A stretch of DNA of 64,000 nt from DASVFB01 sp963766345 (GCA_963766345.1 CAVXZL010000015.1:62001-126000), one strand, 5' to 3'; positions 49,467 through 57,436 are shown, numbered from the stretch's first letter. The notes: generated by a model not told the origin, from the letters alone. Translations and numbers: made by a program.

Positions 49467-50140
49467 TGCTCGCGCAGCGCGTAGCCGACGCCGCGAATCG
49501 TCTGGATCAACCGCGGCTTGCCGCCCGCCTCCGTCTTGCGCCTCAGGTAGCCGATGTACACGTCGAGCGAGTTGGAGCCGAAGCCGAAGTCGTAGCCCCA
49601 GACGCGCTCGAAGATGATGGAGCGCGTGAGCACCTGGCGCGGGTTGAGCATGAACAGCTCGAGCAGCGCGAACTCGGTGCGCGTCAGCTCGATCGGGTCG
49701 CCTTCGCGCCGGACCTCGCGCGTCGCCGGGTCGAGCTCGAGGTCGCCGAAGTGGAGGACGTCCACGGCCTCGTCCGCGGACCGGCGGAGGAGCGCGCGGA
49801 CGCGCGCGAGCAGCTCGGCGAGCGCGAACGGCTTCACCACGTAGTCGTCGGCGCCCGCATCGAGGCCGGCGACGCGGTCTGCGACCTCGTCGCGCGCCGT
49901 CAGCATCAGCACCGGCAGCCGGCTGCCGCCCCGCCGAATCCGCCGGCAGACCTCAAGGCCGTCCACGTTCGGCATCAACACGTCGAGGACGACGAGGTCG
50001 ACGCCCACCCCGTCGGTCTCGAGCCGCTCCAGCGCCTCGGCCCCGTCCGCCGCGAGCTCGACCTCGTAGCCCTCGAGCCGGAGCGCGCGTCCCAGCGACT
50101 CGCGGACAGCCGCGTCGTCGTCGACCACAAAGACCTTCAT
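49463..50140 (-). CDS. OmpR-type response regulator (MprA-like)
   Basis: This 225-residue regulator from ATG 50140 has the receiver KVFVVDDDAAVRESLGRALR, phosphoacceptor Asp in VDLVVLDVLMPNVDGLEV near 53, LPVLMLTARDEVADRV and ADDYVVKPFALAELLARV. The winged helix has ELTRTEFALLELFMLNPRQV, LTRSIIFERVWGYDFGFGSN and LDVYIGYLRRKTEAGGKP. The upstream gap to the divergent HtrA gene is 95 bp and carries 11-bp phased boxes. It is the best candidate to bind these, and the similar boxes at 19.5 and 28.7 kb. Confidence 0.95.
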   Translation of the reverse strand: MKVFVVDDDAAVRESLGRALRLEGYEVELAADGAEALERLETDGVGVDLVVLDVLMPNVDGLEVCRRIRRGGSRLPVLMLTARDEVADRVAGLDAGADDYVVKPFALAELLARVRALLRRSADEAVDVLHFGDLELDPATREVRREGDPIELTRTEFALLELFMLNPRQVLTRSIIFERVWGYDFGFGSNSLDVYIGYLRRKTEAGGKPRLIQTIRGVGYALREQ

Positions 50141-50163
50141 GCGTCGTATTGTGGCCCGAGTCT

Positions 50164-50212
50164 GTGAAAGGACGTTAAGAGGCTCCACACGGAAGTCTTA
50201 GGCGACGCTTAG
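50164..50212. promoter_or_regulatory. 11-bp phased boxes between MprA-like and HtrA genes
   Basis: On the minus strand CTAAGCG (from 50212), CTAAGAC (from 50201) and CTTAACG (from 50179) lie on one 11-bp phase, with a degenerate unit between the last two. The array is 35-72 bp upstream of the regulator start and 24-72 bp upstream of the HtrA start, so it could serve both. TCTACT/TACTAA follows as a -10-like sequence 4-6 nt before the HtrA GTG. Confidence 0.6.
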
Positions 50213-50235
50213 AGCGGGCATGCTCTACTAATCCC

Positions 50236-51303
50236 GTGAGGTCGCCCAGGATCGTCGCCGTCACCGCGCTCGCCGCGCTCGTCGGAGCAGCCGCGGGCGC
50301 AGGCGCGTACGCCGTCTTCAACTCGGACTCCGGCACGACGGTCGTGCGCCAGGTGCACGTGACGCAGTCCGTGCAGGCGTCGAACATCAAGCCGGGGACG
50401 CTGCTCAGCATCGGCAGCATCTACAAGCTCGCGAACCGCGGCGTCGTGAAGATCTCGGTGACGTCGGGCGGCGCGAGCCCGTTCGAGCAAGGGACGCAGC
50501 AGGCTCAGGGGTCGGGCTTCGTATCCGACACCGCGGGTCACGTGATCACGAACCAGCACGTGATCGACGGCGCGCAGTCGATCAAGGTGACCTTCTGGAA
50601 CGGCAAGACGTACACGGCGAAGCTGCTCGGCAGCGACGCGTCGACGGACACCGCGGTCATCAAGGTCGACGCGCCGTCCTCGGTGTTCCATCCGCTCGCG
50701 CTCGGGGACTCGAGCACGGTGCAGGTCGGCGACGGCGTCGTGGCGATCGGCAGCCCGTTCGGCCTCGAGGAGACCGTGACATCGGGGATCGTCAGCGCGC
50801 TGCACCGGCAGATGACGTCGCCGAACAACTTCACGATCGACGACTCGATTCAGACCGACGCGGCGATCAATCACGGCAACTCCGGCGGCCCGCTCCTCAA
50901 CATGCAGGGCAAGGTCATCGGGATCAACGCACAGATCGAGAGCGATTCGGGCGGCAGCGACGGTGTCGGCTTCGCCGTCCCGTCCAACACGGTGCGTCAG
51001 ATCGCGAACCGGCTCATCTCCACCGGCAAGGCCGACCACGCGTACCTCGGCGTCCAACTTGCGGCCGCTTCGAACGGCGCGAAGGTGACGGACGTCGTCG
51101 CGGGCAAGGCGGCGGCGAAGGGCGGGGTTCACGTCGGCGACGTGATCACGAACTTCGCCGGGAAGGACGTCCACTCGGTCGACGCGCTGCGCTTCGCCGT
51201 CGACGCGAAGCACCCGGGCGACGTGGTGCCCCTGATCGTCCTCCGCGACGGTCAGTCGCGGACGATCAGCGTGACGCTGTCGACGCGGCCGAACAACCCT
51301 TAG
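50236..51303 (+). CDS. HtrA/DegP-type S1C serine protease with PDZ domain
   Basis: The 355-residue protein from GTG 50236 is anchored by an N-terminal helix (IVAVTALAALVGAAAGAGAY). The trypsin-like domain has the catalytic triad His in HVITNQHVIDGA near 117, Asp in SDASTDTAVIKVD near 147 and Ser in AAINHGNSGGPLLNMQGKVI near 223. One PDZ domain follows (AYLGVQLAAASNGAKVTDVV, GGVHVGDVITNFAGKDVHSV). It degrades or refolds misfolded envelope proteins. It is divergent from the MprA-like regulator and shares its phased boxes, matching the mprAB-pepD arrangement. The start lies 4-6 nt after a -10-like sequence, suggesting a leaderless mRNA. Confidence 0.95.
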   Translation: MRSPRIVAVTALAALVGAAAGAGAYAVFNSDSGTTVVRQVHVTQSVQASNIKPGTLLSIGSIYKLANRGVVKISVTSGGASPFEQGTQQAQGSGFVSDTAGHVITNQHVIDGAQSIKVTFWNGKTYTAKLLGSDASTDTAVIKVDAPSSVFHPLALGDSSTVQVGDGVVAIGSPFGLEETVTSGIVSALHRQMTSPNNFTIDDSIQTDAAINHGNSGGPLLNMQGKVIGINAQIESDSGGSDGVGFAVPSNTVRQIANRLISTGKADHAYLGVQLAAASNGAKVTDVVAGKAAAKGGVHVGDVITNFAGKDVHSVDALRFAVDAKHPGDVVPLIVLRDGQSRTISVTLSTRPNNP

Positions 51304-51313
51304 AACTCGTTTC

Positions 51314-52276
51314 TTAGCGCTGCGCGACGATCCGGCCGCGCACCTCGCCGAGCGGCGCGCCTCTCAGCACGACCTCGTCGCCGTCCTGGAGAAACGGCCC
51401 CTCGTTCCACGTGAGCTCGATGAGGCTGCCGCGCTCGCCCTCCCCGGGGCCGGAGATCGTCCCCGTCGCGAGCAGGTCGCCGGCCCGCAGGCTCGCGCCG
51501 TTCGACGTCAGGTGCGCGATCTGCTGCGCGACGTTCCAGTAGAGGTGCCGCGCATTCGTCCGTGAGACGACCTCGCCGTTCAGCTCGACTTCGAGCGGGA
51601 CGTCGAATGCGAAGTTGTCGATGCGCAGGTGCTCGAGCGGCTCGGGCTCCTGCTCGACGCCCGGCACGCGTGTGAGCTCGTCGAACGTCGTGACCCACGG
51701 CGAGATCGACGTCGCGAACGACTTGCCGAGGAATGGGCCGAGCGGGACGTACTCGAACGCCTGGATGTCGCGTGCGCTCCAGTCGTTCACGAGCACCGCG
51801 CCGAAGACGTGCTCGAGCGCGCGCTCGACGGGCACCGGCTCGCCGAGCGTCGAAGGCTTGCCGATCACGAAGCCGAGCTCGAGCTCGATGTCGAGCTTCT
51901 GCGAGGGACCGAAGTCGCCGGCGCGGCGCTGGCCGTGCGGACGCCGGATGTCGGTGCCGCTCACGACGATCGCGCCGGAACGGCCGTGGTAGCCGATCGG
52001 CAGGTGCCGCCAGTTCGGCGTGAGCGGCTCCTGATCCGGCCGGAACATGCGCCCCATGTTCGTCGCGTGCTCGAGCGAGGAGTAGAAGTCGACGTAGTCA
52101 GCGACCGGGAACGGCAGCTGCCATTGCACCTCCGAGACGGGTATCTCCGGGCCGTCTCCCAGGGACAGTCCCTGGGACAGGACCGAAACGCCCGGGCCTA
52201 GATCGACCAGGACCTCGCTCTCGACCCGGCCGACATGCGGCTCGCCGCCGCCGACGGTGAAGACGCCGAGCTTCAC
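51314..52276 (-). CDS. fahA: Fumarylacetoacetate hydrolase family protein
   Basis: This 320-residue protein starts at GTG 52276, overlapping the previous stop (GTGA). FAH-fold motifs: YVDFYSSLEHATNMGRMFRP, WRHLPIGYHGRSGAIVVSGT, LDIELELGFVIGKPS (metal-binding Glu), VLVNDWSARDIQAFEYVPLG and GDLLATGTISGPGEGERGSL. Motifs such as YHGRSG and NDWSARD are specific to true fumarylacetoacetases rather than general FAH-domain proteins. It completes homogentisate breakdown, giving fumarate and acetoacetate. It is the last gene of the MarR-HmgA-unknown-FAH run. Confidence 0.94.
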   Translation of the reverse strand: MKLGVFTVGGGEPHVGRVESEVLVDLGPGVSVLSQGLSLGDGPEIPVSEVQWQLPFPVADYVDFYSSLEHATNMGRMFRPDQEPLTPNWRHLPIGYHGRSGAIVVSGTDIRRPHGQRRAGDFGPSQKLDIELELGFVIGKPSTLGEPVPVERALEHVFGAVLVNDWSARDIQAFEYVPLGPFLGKSFATSISPWVTTFDELTRVPGVEQEPEPLEHLRIDNFAFDVPLEVELNGEVVSRTNARHLYWNVAQQIAHLTSNGASLRAGDLLATGTISGPGEGERGSLIELTWNEGPFLQDGDEVVLRGAPLGEVRGRIVAQR

Positions 52277-52815
52277 AGGATCCCGAGCGCGCGGAGCTCG
52301 CCGACCGGCTCCTCGAACGAGCACGAGCCGATCGACGCGAACAGCTCACGCCGCACGCGCCAGCAAGCTTCTGCGTTAGCGACACGACCGTTCGCGCGAA
52401 AGGACTCGGAGTCGAGCTCGATGTCACGCGTCCTGAGCATCTCCTCCTCGTCGCCGAAGACGCACGCCGCAAGCAGGTTCAGGAAGCCGTGCTCGCCGTT
52501 CGTCGGCAACGCGTGATGCAACCCGGCGGTCGCCTTGAACCGCGTGCCCGCGTCACGGCAGCGGCGGACGAATGCCCCGATCTCTTCCGCGGTCGGAATG
52601 CGCGCTCCACCGCAACGGAGCTTCGTCTCCCCTTCGCGATAGATCACGTCGCCCTGGCGCTCCTCCGAGCCGTCAACGACTGCGAGCGGATCGACATCGA
52701 CGTACGTTCCCGCCCGGACGACGAAGCAGTTGACGAGCCACGCGTCGTCGGAGGCGCGGATCCGATGCCACTCCGCCCGCGCCTCCTCTAGCGGCAACTC
52801 GGCGGGCGGGAACAT
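52273..52815 (-). CDS. Uncharacterised protein between HmgA and FAH; possible non-standard start
   Basis: ATG 52815 (MFPPAELPLEEARAEWHRIR) gives 180 residues, but the frame upstream continues as convincing protein (LDARRTLLAGFWDYAG) without any ATG, GTG or TTG. CTG at 52863 or ATT at 52872, both at the HmgA stop (52865-52867), are candidate starts. Conserved-looking segments are WLVNCFVVRAGTYVDVDPLA, TKLRCGGARIPTAEEIGAFV, TRFKATAGLHHALPTNGEHG and FLNLLAACVFGDEEEM. I recall similar sequences among uncharacterised bacterial proteins but know of no function. Its place between the dioxygenase and the hydrolase is where maleylacetoacetate isomerase would be expected. Confidence 0.75.
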   Translation of the reverse strand: MFPPAELPLEEARAEWHRIRASDDAWLVNCFVVRAGTYVDVDPLAVVDGSEERQGDVIYREGETKLRCGGARIPTAEEIGAFVRRCRDAGTRFKATAGLHHALPTNGEHGFLNLLAACVFGDEEEMLRTRDIELDSESFRANGRVANAEACWRVRRELFASIGSCSFEEPVGELRALGIL

Positions 52816-52864
52816 GCCGGCGTAGTCCCAAAACCCTGCGAGGAGGGTGCGGCGCGCGTCCAGC

Positions 52865-54076
52865 TCAGAAATGGCTCGTGACGCCCGCGGGATCCTCGTC
52901 GGCGTTGCCCGCCGGCGCCGGGTCCTCGAACCACGAGTGCCAGTACGTGCCGTCGTCGAGATCCTTCGCGAGCTTCGTCAGGCGGAGCGGATGGAACGTG
53001 TCGCACATCACCGCGAGCTCGTGCGTCTCCGTCATGCCGATCGACCTCTCGGCGAGCCCCGGCGCCGGCCCGTGCGGGATCGCCGACGGGTGGAGCGTCA
53101 CCGACCCGATCTCGACAGCCTTACGCGACGAGAAGTTCCCGTCGACGTAATAGATCATCTCCTCGCTGTTCAGGTTCGAGTGGTGATACGGGATCGGGAT
53201 CGCGAGTGGGTCGAAGTCGAGCTTGCGCGGACAGAACGAGCAGATGACGAAGTTCCGCCCCTGGAACGTCTGGTGTGACGGCGGCGGCATGTGGATGCGG
53301 CCCGTGATCGGCTCGAAGTCGTGGATCGAGAACGTCCACGGATAGACGTAGCCGTCCCAGCCGACGACGTCGAACGGGTGGTAGTCGAGGACGTACGTCT
53401 GGTAGCCGCCGCGCACGCGCACGCGCACGTGGAACTCGCCGCGCTCGCGATGCGTGTCGAGCTCGGTCGGCGGATGGATGTCGCGGTGGTAGTACGGCGC
53501 ATGCTCGAGCAACTGCCCGTACTCGTTGCGGTACCGGCGCGGGATCTCGATCAGCCCCGGTGACTCGAAGACGAGGTAGCGCTGCTCCGAGCCGTCGTCG
53601 GCGGCGACGCGGTAAGTCGTGCCGCGAGGAATGACGACGTAGTCGCCGGGCTTGTACGGGATGCGGCCGAAGATCGTCTCGATCGCGCCGGAGCCTTCGT
53701 GGACGAAGATCACCTCGTCGCCCTCACCGTTGCGGAAGAAGTAGTCCATCGAGTCCGTCGGCCTGCAGAGCGAGATCTCGACGTCGTCGTTCCACATCAG
53801 CAGCTGTCGGCCCTCGAGCGCGTCGCCGCCCGCGTCGACCTCCCACGTCTTCAGATGAAGCGGGCGGTGCTCGTCCGGCACCCATTCCTTCCGCTCGATC
53901 GGCTCGAAATCGCCGAGCTTCTCGACGCGGCAGGGAGACGTCAGGTGGTAGAGGATGGACTCGTTCCCCTCGAAGCCCTCGAGGCCCATGACCTCCTCGG
54001 TGAGCAACGTGCCGTTGTCGCGAAACTGCACATGGCGCTTGCGCGGCACGTCGCCGAGGCGCTGGTAGAACGGCAT
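52865..54076 (-). CDS. hmgA: Homogentisate 1,2-dioxygenase
   Basis: HmgA opens the ring of homogentisate to maleylacetoacetate in tyrosine and phenylacetate-derived catabolism. The 403-residue protein from ATG 54076 shows cupin features: YKPGDYVVIPRGTTYRVAAD, YHPFDVVGWDGYVYPWTFSI, HMPPPSHQTFQGRNFVICSF, iron ligands in AIPIPYHHSNLNSEEMIYYV and TLHPSAIPHGPAPGLAERSI, and a C-terminal FEDPAPAGNADEDP. It is 10 bp downstream of the MarR gene, so probably co-transcribed with it. No HppD gene is in the window. Confidence 0.95.
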   Translation of the reverse strand: MPFYQRLGDVPRKRHVQFRDNGTLLTEEVMGLEGFEGNESILYHLTSPCRVEKLGDFEPIERKEWVPDEHRPLHLKTWEVDAGGDALEGRQLLMWNDDVEISLCRPTDSMDYFFRNGEGDEVIFVHEGSGAIETIFGRIPYKPGDYVVIPRGTTYRVAADDGSEQRYLVFESPGLIEIPRRYRNEYGQLLEHAPYYHRDIHPPTELDTHRERGEFHVRVRVRGGYQTYVLDYHPFDVVGWDGYVYPWTFSIHDFEPITGRIHMPPPSHQTFQGRNFVICSFCPRKLDFDPLAIPIPYHHSNLNSEEMIYYVDGNFSSRKAVEIGSVTLHPSAIPHGPAPGLAERSIGMTETHELAVMCDTFHPLRLTKLAKDLDDGTYWHSWFEDPAPAGNADEDPAGVTSHF

Positions 54077-54086
54077 GGCGCGGAGT

Positions 54087-54542
54087 CTAGTCCGAGGCTT
54101 CGGGGTCGAGCCGCTCGAGGAAGGTGCACAGCGTGCCGAGCTCTTCCTCGCTGAAGCGGGCGCCGAACAGCTCGCGGATCGCTGCGAAGTGGTCGACGGT
54201 CGCGGTCTGCAGCTTCGCCAGCCCCTCGTCGGTGAGCTTTGCGTAGACGACGCGCGCGTCGCTGGCGCACGCGGCCTTCTCGACGTAGCCGCAGTTCTGC
54301 AGCCCGTCGAGCAGGCGCGTGATGCCGGAGGGCGTGAGCAGCACTTGCTGGGCAAGGTCGACGCGCCGCATCATCCGGTCGGGAGCGCGCGACAGCCGGA
54401 TCAGCACCTCGTAGTCGTTGATCGTGAGGCCGTGATCGCTCACGAGCTCGCGGTCGAGCCCGCGGACGACCGCGGCGTGCGCCCGGACGAAGTGGATGAA
54501 GGCCTGGACCTCCAATCCTTCGAGGGAAACCTGCGTGCTCAC
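54087..54542 (-). CDS. MarR family transcriptional regulator
   Basis: This 151-residue regulator is read from GTG 54542. The open frame extends upstream but is Arg-rich and not MarR-like. The winged helix reads LTINDYEVLIRLSRAPDRMM, RRVDLAQQVLLTPSGITRLL, NCGYVEKAACASDARVVYAK and LTDEGLAKLQTATVDHFAAI, flanked by dimerisation helices. A -10-like TACAGT ends 7 nt before the GTG, and AACTGTAGTT overlaps it as a short palindrome, a plausible autoregulatory operator. The gene precedes hmgA by 10 bp on the same strand, so it probably controls homogentisate breakdown. Confidence 0.92.
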   Translation of the reverse strand: MSTQVSLEGLEVQAFIHFVRAHAAVVRGLDRELVSDHGLTINDYEVLIRLSRAPDRMMRRVDLAQQVLLTPSGITRLLDGLQNCGYVEKAACASDARVVYAKLTDEGLAKLQTATVDHFAAIRELFGARFSEEELGTLCTFLERLDPEASD

Positions 54543-54548
54543 GTTCCC

Positions 54549-54558
54549 AACTGTAGTT
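54549..54558. promoter_or_regulatory. Candidate MarR operator over its own -10 box
   Basis: AACTGTAGTT has arms AACT and AGTT separated by GT and overlaps TACAGT (54555-54550, minus strand), which lies 7 nt before the GTG of the MarR gene. It is short, so confidence is limited. Confidence 0.4.
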
Positions 54559-54657
54559 CGATTTCGGGCGGGTAGCCTAAGAAAGTGCTTCTCCCGGCGC
54601 CGTCCTCCAGGCCTCTCGCCCGCGATCACACGGCGCGCTGCCGCGTCCTCGGTCGCC

Positions 54658-54676
54658 CCGATAGCGCGGCTATCGG
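54658..54676. repeat. 8-bp inverted repeat upstream of the ABC exporter
   Basis: CCGATAGC and GCTATCGG are separated by GCG, 45 bp before the ATPase start at 54722. It could be an operator or a hairpin in the 5' leader. No regulator is adjacent other than the divergent MarR. Confidence 0.4.
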
Positions 54677-54721
54677 AGCTCCCTGCGTCCTTGCATCGCT
54701 TGGTGCTCGCGACCGAGAGGC

Positions 54722-55708
54722 GTGGCAACGGCACCGGAAGAACCACTAGTGGCCGACGAGCACGGCATCGAGGTCTGGTCCCTCGTCCGGACGTTCAAGG
54801 ACGTTCACGCCGTGCAGGGCATCAACCTCCGCGTCGAGCCCGGGGAGATCTACGGCTTTCTCGGCCCGAACGGCGCCGGCAAGTCGACGACGATCCACAT
54901 GCTCACGACGCTGCTTCCCCCGACGTCGGGCACCGCGTTCGTCGCGGGGCACGACATCGTCAAGGACGGGCCGGCCGTCCGAGGCTCGATCGGCGCGGCG
55001 CTGCAGGAGGCGGCGCTCGACCCGTACCTCACCGGACGGGAGCATCTGCGGCTGCAGAGCGGCCTCCACGGCATCCCGAAGCGCGAGCGCGGAGAACGGA
55101 GCGACGAGCTGTTGACGCGCGTCGGCCTCACGCGCGCGGCCGACCGCAAGGTGCAAACGTACTCGGGCGGGATGAAGCGGCGCCTCGACCTCGCGCTCGC
55201 ACTCGTCCACCGGCCGCGGATCCTCTTCCTCGACGAGCCGACGACCGGGCTCGATCCTCAGAGCCGCAACGCGCTGTGGACCGAAGTCGACCGCCTTGCG
55301 AAGGACGAGGGCGTCACGGTCTTCCTCACGACGCAGTACCTCGAGGAGGCGGACGTCCTCGCCGACCGCGTCGGGATCATCGACCACGGGAAGATCGTCG
55401 CCGAAGGCACGCCGGAGGAGCTCAAGGCGACGATCGGGCGGCAGACAGTCGTCGCGACGCCGAAGGACGCCGAACAGCTCGACCACGCGGCGGCGATCCT
55501 CGAGCGCTTCGGCGAGCCGACGCGCGCGTCGCCCGGGGCGACCGCCGTGATGCTGAACGGGAAGGGAGACCTCGCCGACGTGTTGCGCGCGCTCGACGGC
55601 AGCGGCATCGCCGTGGAGGACCTGCGGCTGCACGCGCCGTCGCTCGACGACGTCTTCCTCGCGAAGACCGGCCGCATGCTCGAGGGCGACGAGGAGCAGA
55701 GCGAATGA
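54722..55708 (+). CDS. ABC exporter ATPase (DrrA/daunorubicin-resistance type)
   Basis: This 328-residue ATPase from GTG 54722 has Walker A LGPNGAGKSTTIHMLTTLLP, the DrrA-type Q-loop IGAALQEAALDPYLTGREHL, signature YSGGMKRRLDLALALVHRPR, Walker B ILFLDEPTTGLDPQSRNALW and H-loop TVFLTTQYLEEADVLADRVG. The C-terminal 90 residues match the DrrA extension. It pairs with two ABC-2 type permeases encoded directly downstream (ATGA overlap). Such exporters move drugs, lipids or antibiotics. The substrate is unknown. Confidence 0.94.
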   Translation: MATAPEEPLVADEHGIEVWSLVRTFKDVHAVQGINLRVEPGEIYGFLGPNGAGKSTTIHMLTTLLPPTSGTAFVAGHDIVKDGPAVRGSIGAALQEAALDPYLTGREHLRLQSGLHGIPKRERGERSDELLTRVGLTRAADRKVQTYSGGMKRRLDLALALVHRPRILFLDEPTTGLDPQSRNALWTEVDRLAKDEGVTVFLTTQYLEEADVLADRVGIIDHGKIVAEGTPEELKATIGRQTVVATPKDAEQLDHAAAILERFGEPTRASPGATAVMLNGKGDLADVLRALDGSGIAVEDLRLHAPSLDDVFLAKTGRMLEGDEEQSE

Positions 55709-56481
55709 GCATCGCGATGCGCGACGTCTTCCTGATCGCGTGGCGCTCGTCGCGCCGCACGATGCGGCAGCCGGCGGCCGTGATCGTGCCGCTGACGTTC
55801 CCGCTGATCCTGCTTGCGGTCAACTCGAACGGCCTCAAGGCCGCGACGCGCCTGCCCGGCTTTCCGACGCACTCCTTTCTCGCGTTCTTCCTCCCGTTCG
55901 CGTTCATCCAGGGAGCGCTCTTCGCGGCGATGACGGCGGGGACCGACCTCGCGCGCGACATCGACACCGGCTTCTTCAACCGCCTCGCGCTCACGCCGCT
56001 GCGCGGGATGGGCCTCGTCGTCGGCCAGCTCGGGGGGGCGCTCACGCAGGCGTTCCTCCAGGCGATCGCCTACCTCGCGGTCGGCCTCCTCCTCGGCGTT
56101 CACTTCGCGAGCGGGCCGGGCGGGATCCTCGTGTTCCTCGTGCTCGCGCTCCTGATCGCGGCCGCGTGGGGTATGACCGGCATCTGGATCGCGTTGCGCA
56201 CGGGCTCCGGCGAAGCCGTGCAGTCGCAGTTCCCGCTCCTCTTCTTCTTCATGATCATCTCGTCGATGAACCTGCCTCGGAACCTGATCGAGGTGAACTG
56301 GTTCAGGGACGCCGCGACGCTCAATCCCGTCTCGTACATGATCGAGGCGCTGCGGAGCCTCGTCATCGAGGGCTGGAACATGCAGGCTCTCGCGCTCGGC
56401 TTCGCGGTGTCGATCGGCGCGGTCGCCGTTGCGATGGGGCTCGCCAGCATCGCGCTGCGGAAGAGGATGACGCGCACGTGA
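55705..56481 (+). CDS. ABC-2 type permease 1 of the exporter
   Basis: The 258-residue permease starts at ATG 55705 in an ATGA overlap with the ATPase. Six hydrophobic segments are visible (AAVIVPLTFPLILLAV, SFLAFFLPFAFIQGALFAAM, LTQAFLQAIAYLAVGLLLGV, GILVFLVLALLIAAAWGMTG, FPLLFFFMIISSMNLPRN, ALALGFAVSIGAVAVAMGLA). The ABC-2 motif FFNRLALTPLRGMGLVVGQL and the conserved ATLNPVSYMIEALRSLVIEG are present. It works as a heterodimer with the next gene product, which has the same length once its frameshift is corrected. Confidence 0.92.
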   Translation: MSIAMRDVFLIAWRSSRRTMRQPAAVIVPLTFPLILLAVNSNGLKAATRLPGFPTHSFLAFFLPFAFIQGALFAAMTAGTDLARDIDTGFFNRLALTPLRGMGLVVGQLGGALTQAFLQAIAYLAVGLLLGVHFASGPGGILVFLVLALLIAAAWGMTGIWIALRTGSGEAVQSQFPLLFFFMIISSMNLPRNLIEVNWFRDAATLNPVSYMIEALRSLVIEGWNMQALALGFAVSIGAVAVAMGLASIALRKRMTRT

Positions 56482-57255
56482 GCCGCGGCTCGATCCTCTC
56501 CGTCACGCTCGCGCTCGACGTGGCGCCAGTTGACGATCCTGCGGAAGAACCCGTCGCTCTTCCTGCCGCCGATGCTCTTCCCGCTGATCAACTTCGCGGC
56601 ATTCGCCGGCGGGCTGTCGCGGTTGCGCCACGTGCCCGGGTTCGACTTCAAGGGCGGCTACACGTCGTTTCAGTTCGTCTTCGTGCTCCTGCAGTCGGCC
56701 GCGTTCGGCGGCGTCTTCACGGGATTCGGGATCGCGCGCGACTTCGAGCGAGGCTTCGCGCGGCGGCTGATGATCGCGTCGAAGCACCGGAGCGGGATCG
56801 TCTTCGGCTACGCGCTCGCGTCGTTGACTCGCTGGACGCTCGTCGCGTTCATGCTCACGATCGTCGCGCTGATCGCGCACATGCAGGTCGGAGGGAGCGG
56901 CGTCGACCTCTTCGGGCTCTACGTTCTCGCGCTCATCGTCAACGCCGCCGGGCTGCTGTGGGCGTGCGGGATCGCGATGCGCTTCCGGTCGGTACAGGCA
57001 GGGCCGCTGATGCAGACGCCGATCTTCATCCTGCTCTTCCTCTCGCCCGTCTACGTGCCGCTCGTGCTGCTTCAGGGCTGGATCCACTCGGTCGCGAGGC
57101 TGAACCCGCTCACGTACATCCTCACGTCGGGCCGCGGCTTCATCTCCGGCGAGCCGACCGACGTCGCGCTCGCCTTCACGATCGCGTTCGCGCTGCTCGG
57201 CTGCCTCGGGATCTGGGGCCTCCGCGGACTGAAGCGCGCGGAGCAAGTCGTTTAG
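56478..57255 (+). CDS. ABC-2 type permease 2 of the exporter (frameshifted)
   Basis: GTG 56478 overlaps the previous stop (GTGA) and begins SRGSILSVTLAL. The frame then breaks. Removing one A at 56518 (CTCGACGTGG to CTCGCGTGG) gives LALAWRQLTILRKNPSLFLP and a continuous 258-residue permease, identical in length to permease 1. Without correction, the downstream frame could start at TTG 56530 (241 residues). Six membrane segments follow (LPPMLFPLINFAAFAGGLSR, VFVLLQSAAFGGVFTGFGIA, TLVAFMLTIVALIAHMQVGG and others), with the ABC-2 motif RLNPLTYILTSGRGFISGEP. The lesion may be a sequence error. Confidence 0.88.
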
Positions 57256-57322
57256 AGAAGCGCTACGGTCAACTCCGAACGGGGGGGTTGGTGAACCGAG
57301 CGGCTCCGACGACACTGAAGAC

Positions 57323-57436
57323 ATGCGGCACGTCGTTTGCGTCTTGCTCGGCCACCTCTTCGAGGAGCCCACGACGATCCTCGGCTTCACGATGCGGCGC
57401 TGCTCGCGCTGCGGGAAGACGGAGCCGAGCGGCTGA
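57323..57436 (+). CDS. 37-residue zinc-ribbon-like small protein
   Basis: ATG 57323 to TGA 57434-57436 encodes 37 residues, too short for usual gene finders. It begins MRHVVCVLLGHLFEEP and ends MRRCSRCGKTEPSG. The C-x4-H and C-x2-C arrangement (CVLLGH and CSRCG) fits a one-zinc ribbon like the DUF1660 phage-type miniproteins. It has no clear ribosome binding site. It is convergent with the DUF1385 gene, with only two bases between their stops. The cysteine spacing is the main evidence. Confidence 0.5.
   Translation: MRHVVCVLLGHLFEEPTTILGFTMRRCSRCGKTEPSG

Noticed and set aside
56530..56532. TTG as the true start of exporter permease 2
   Set aside because: The GTGA overlap at 56478 and a family-like N-terminus recovered by a one-base correction fit better, and give equal length to permease 1.
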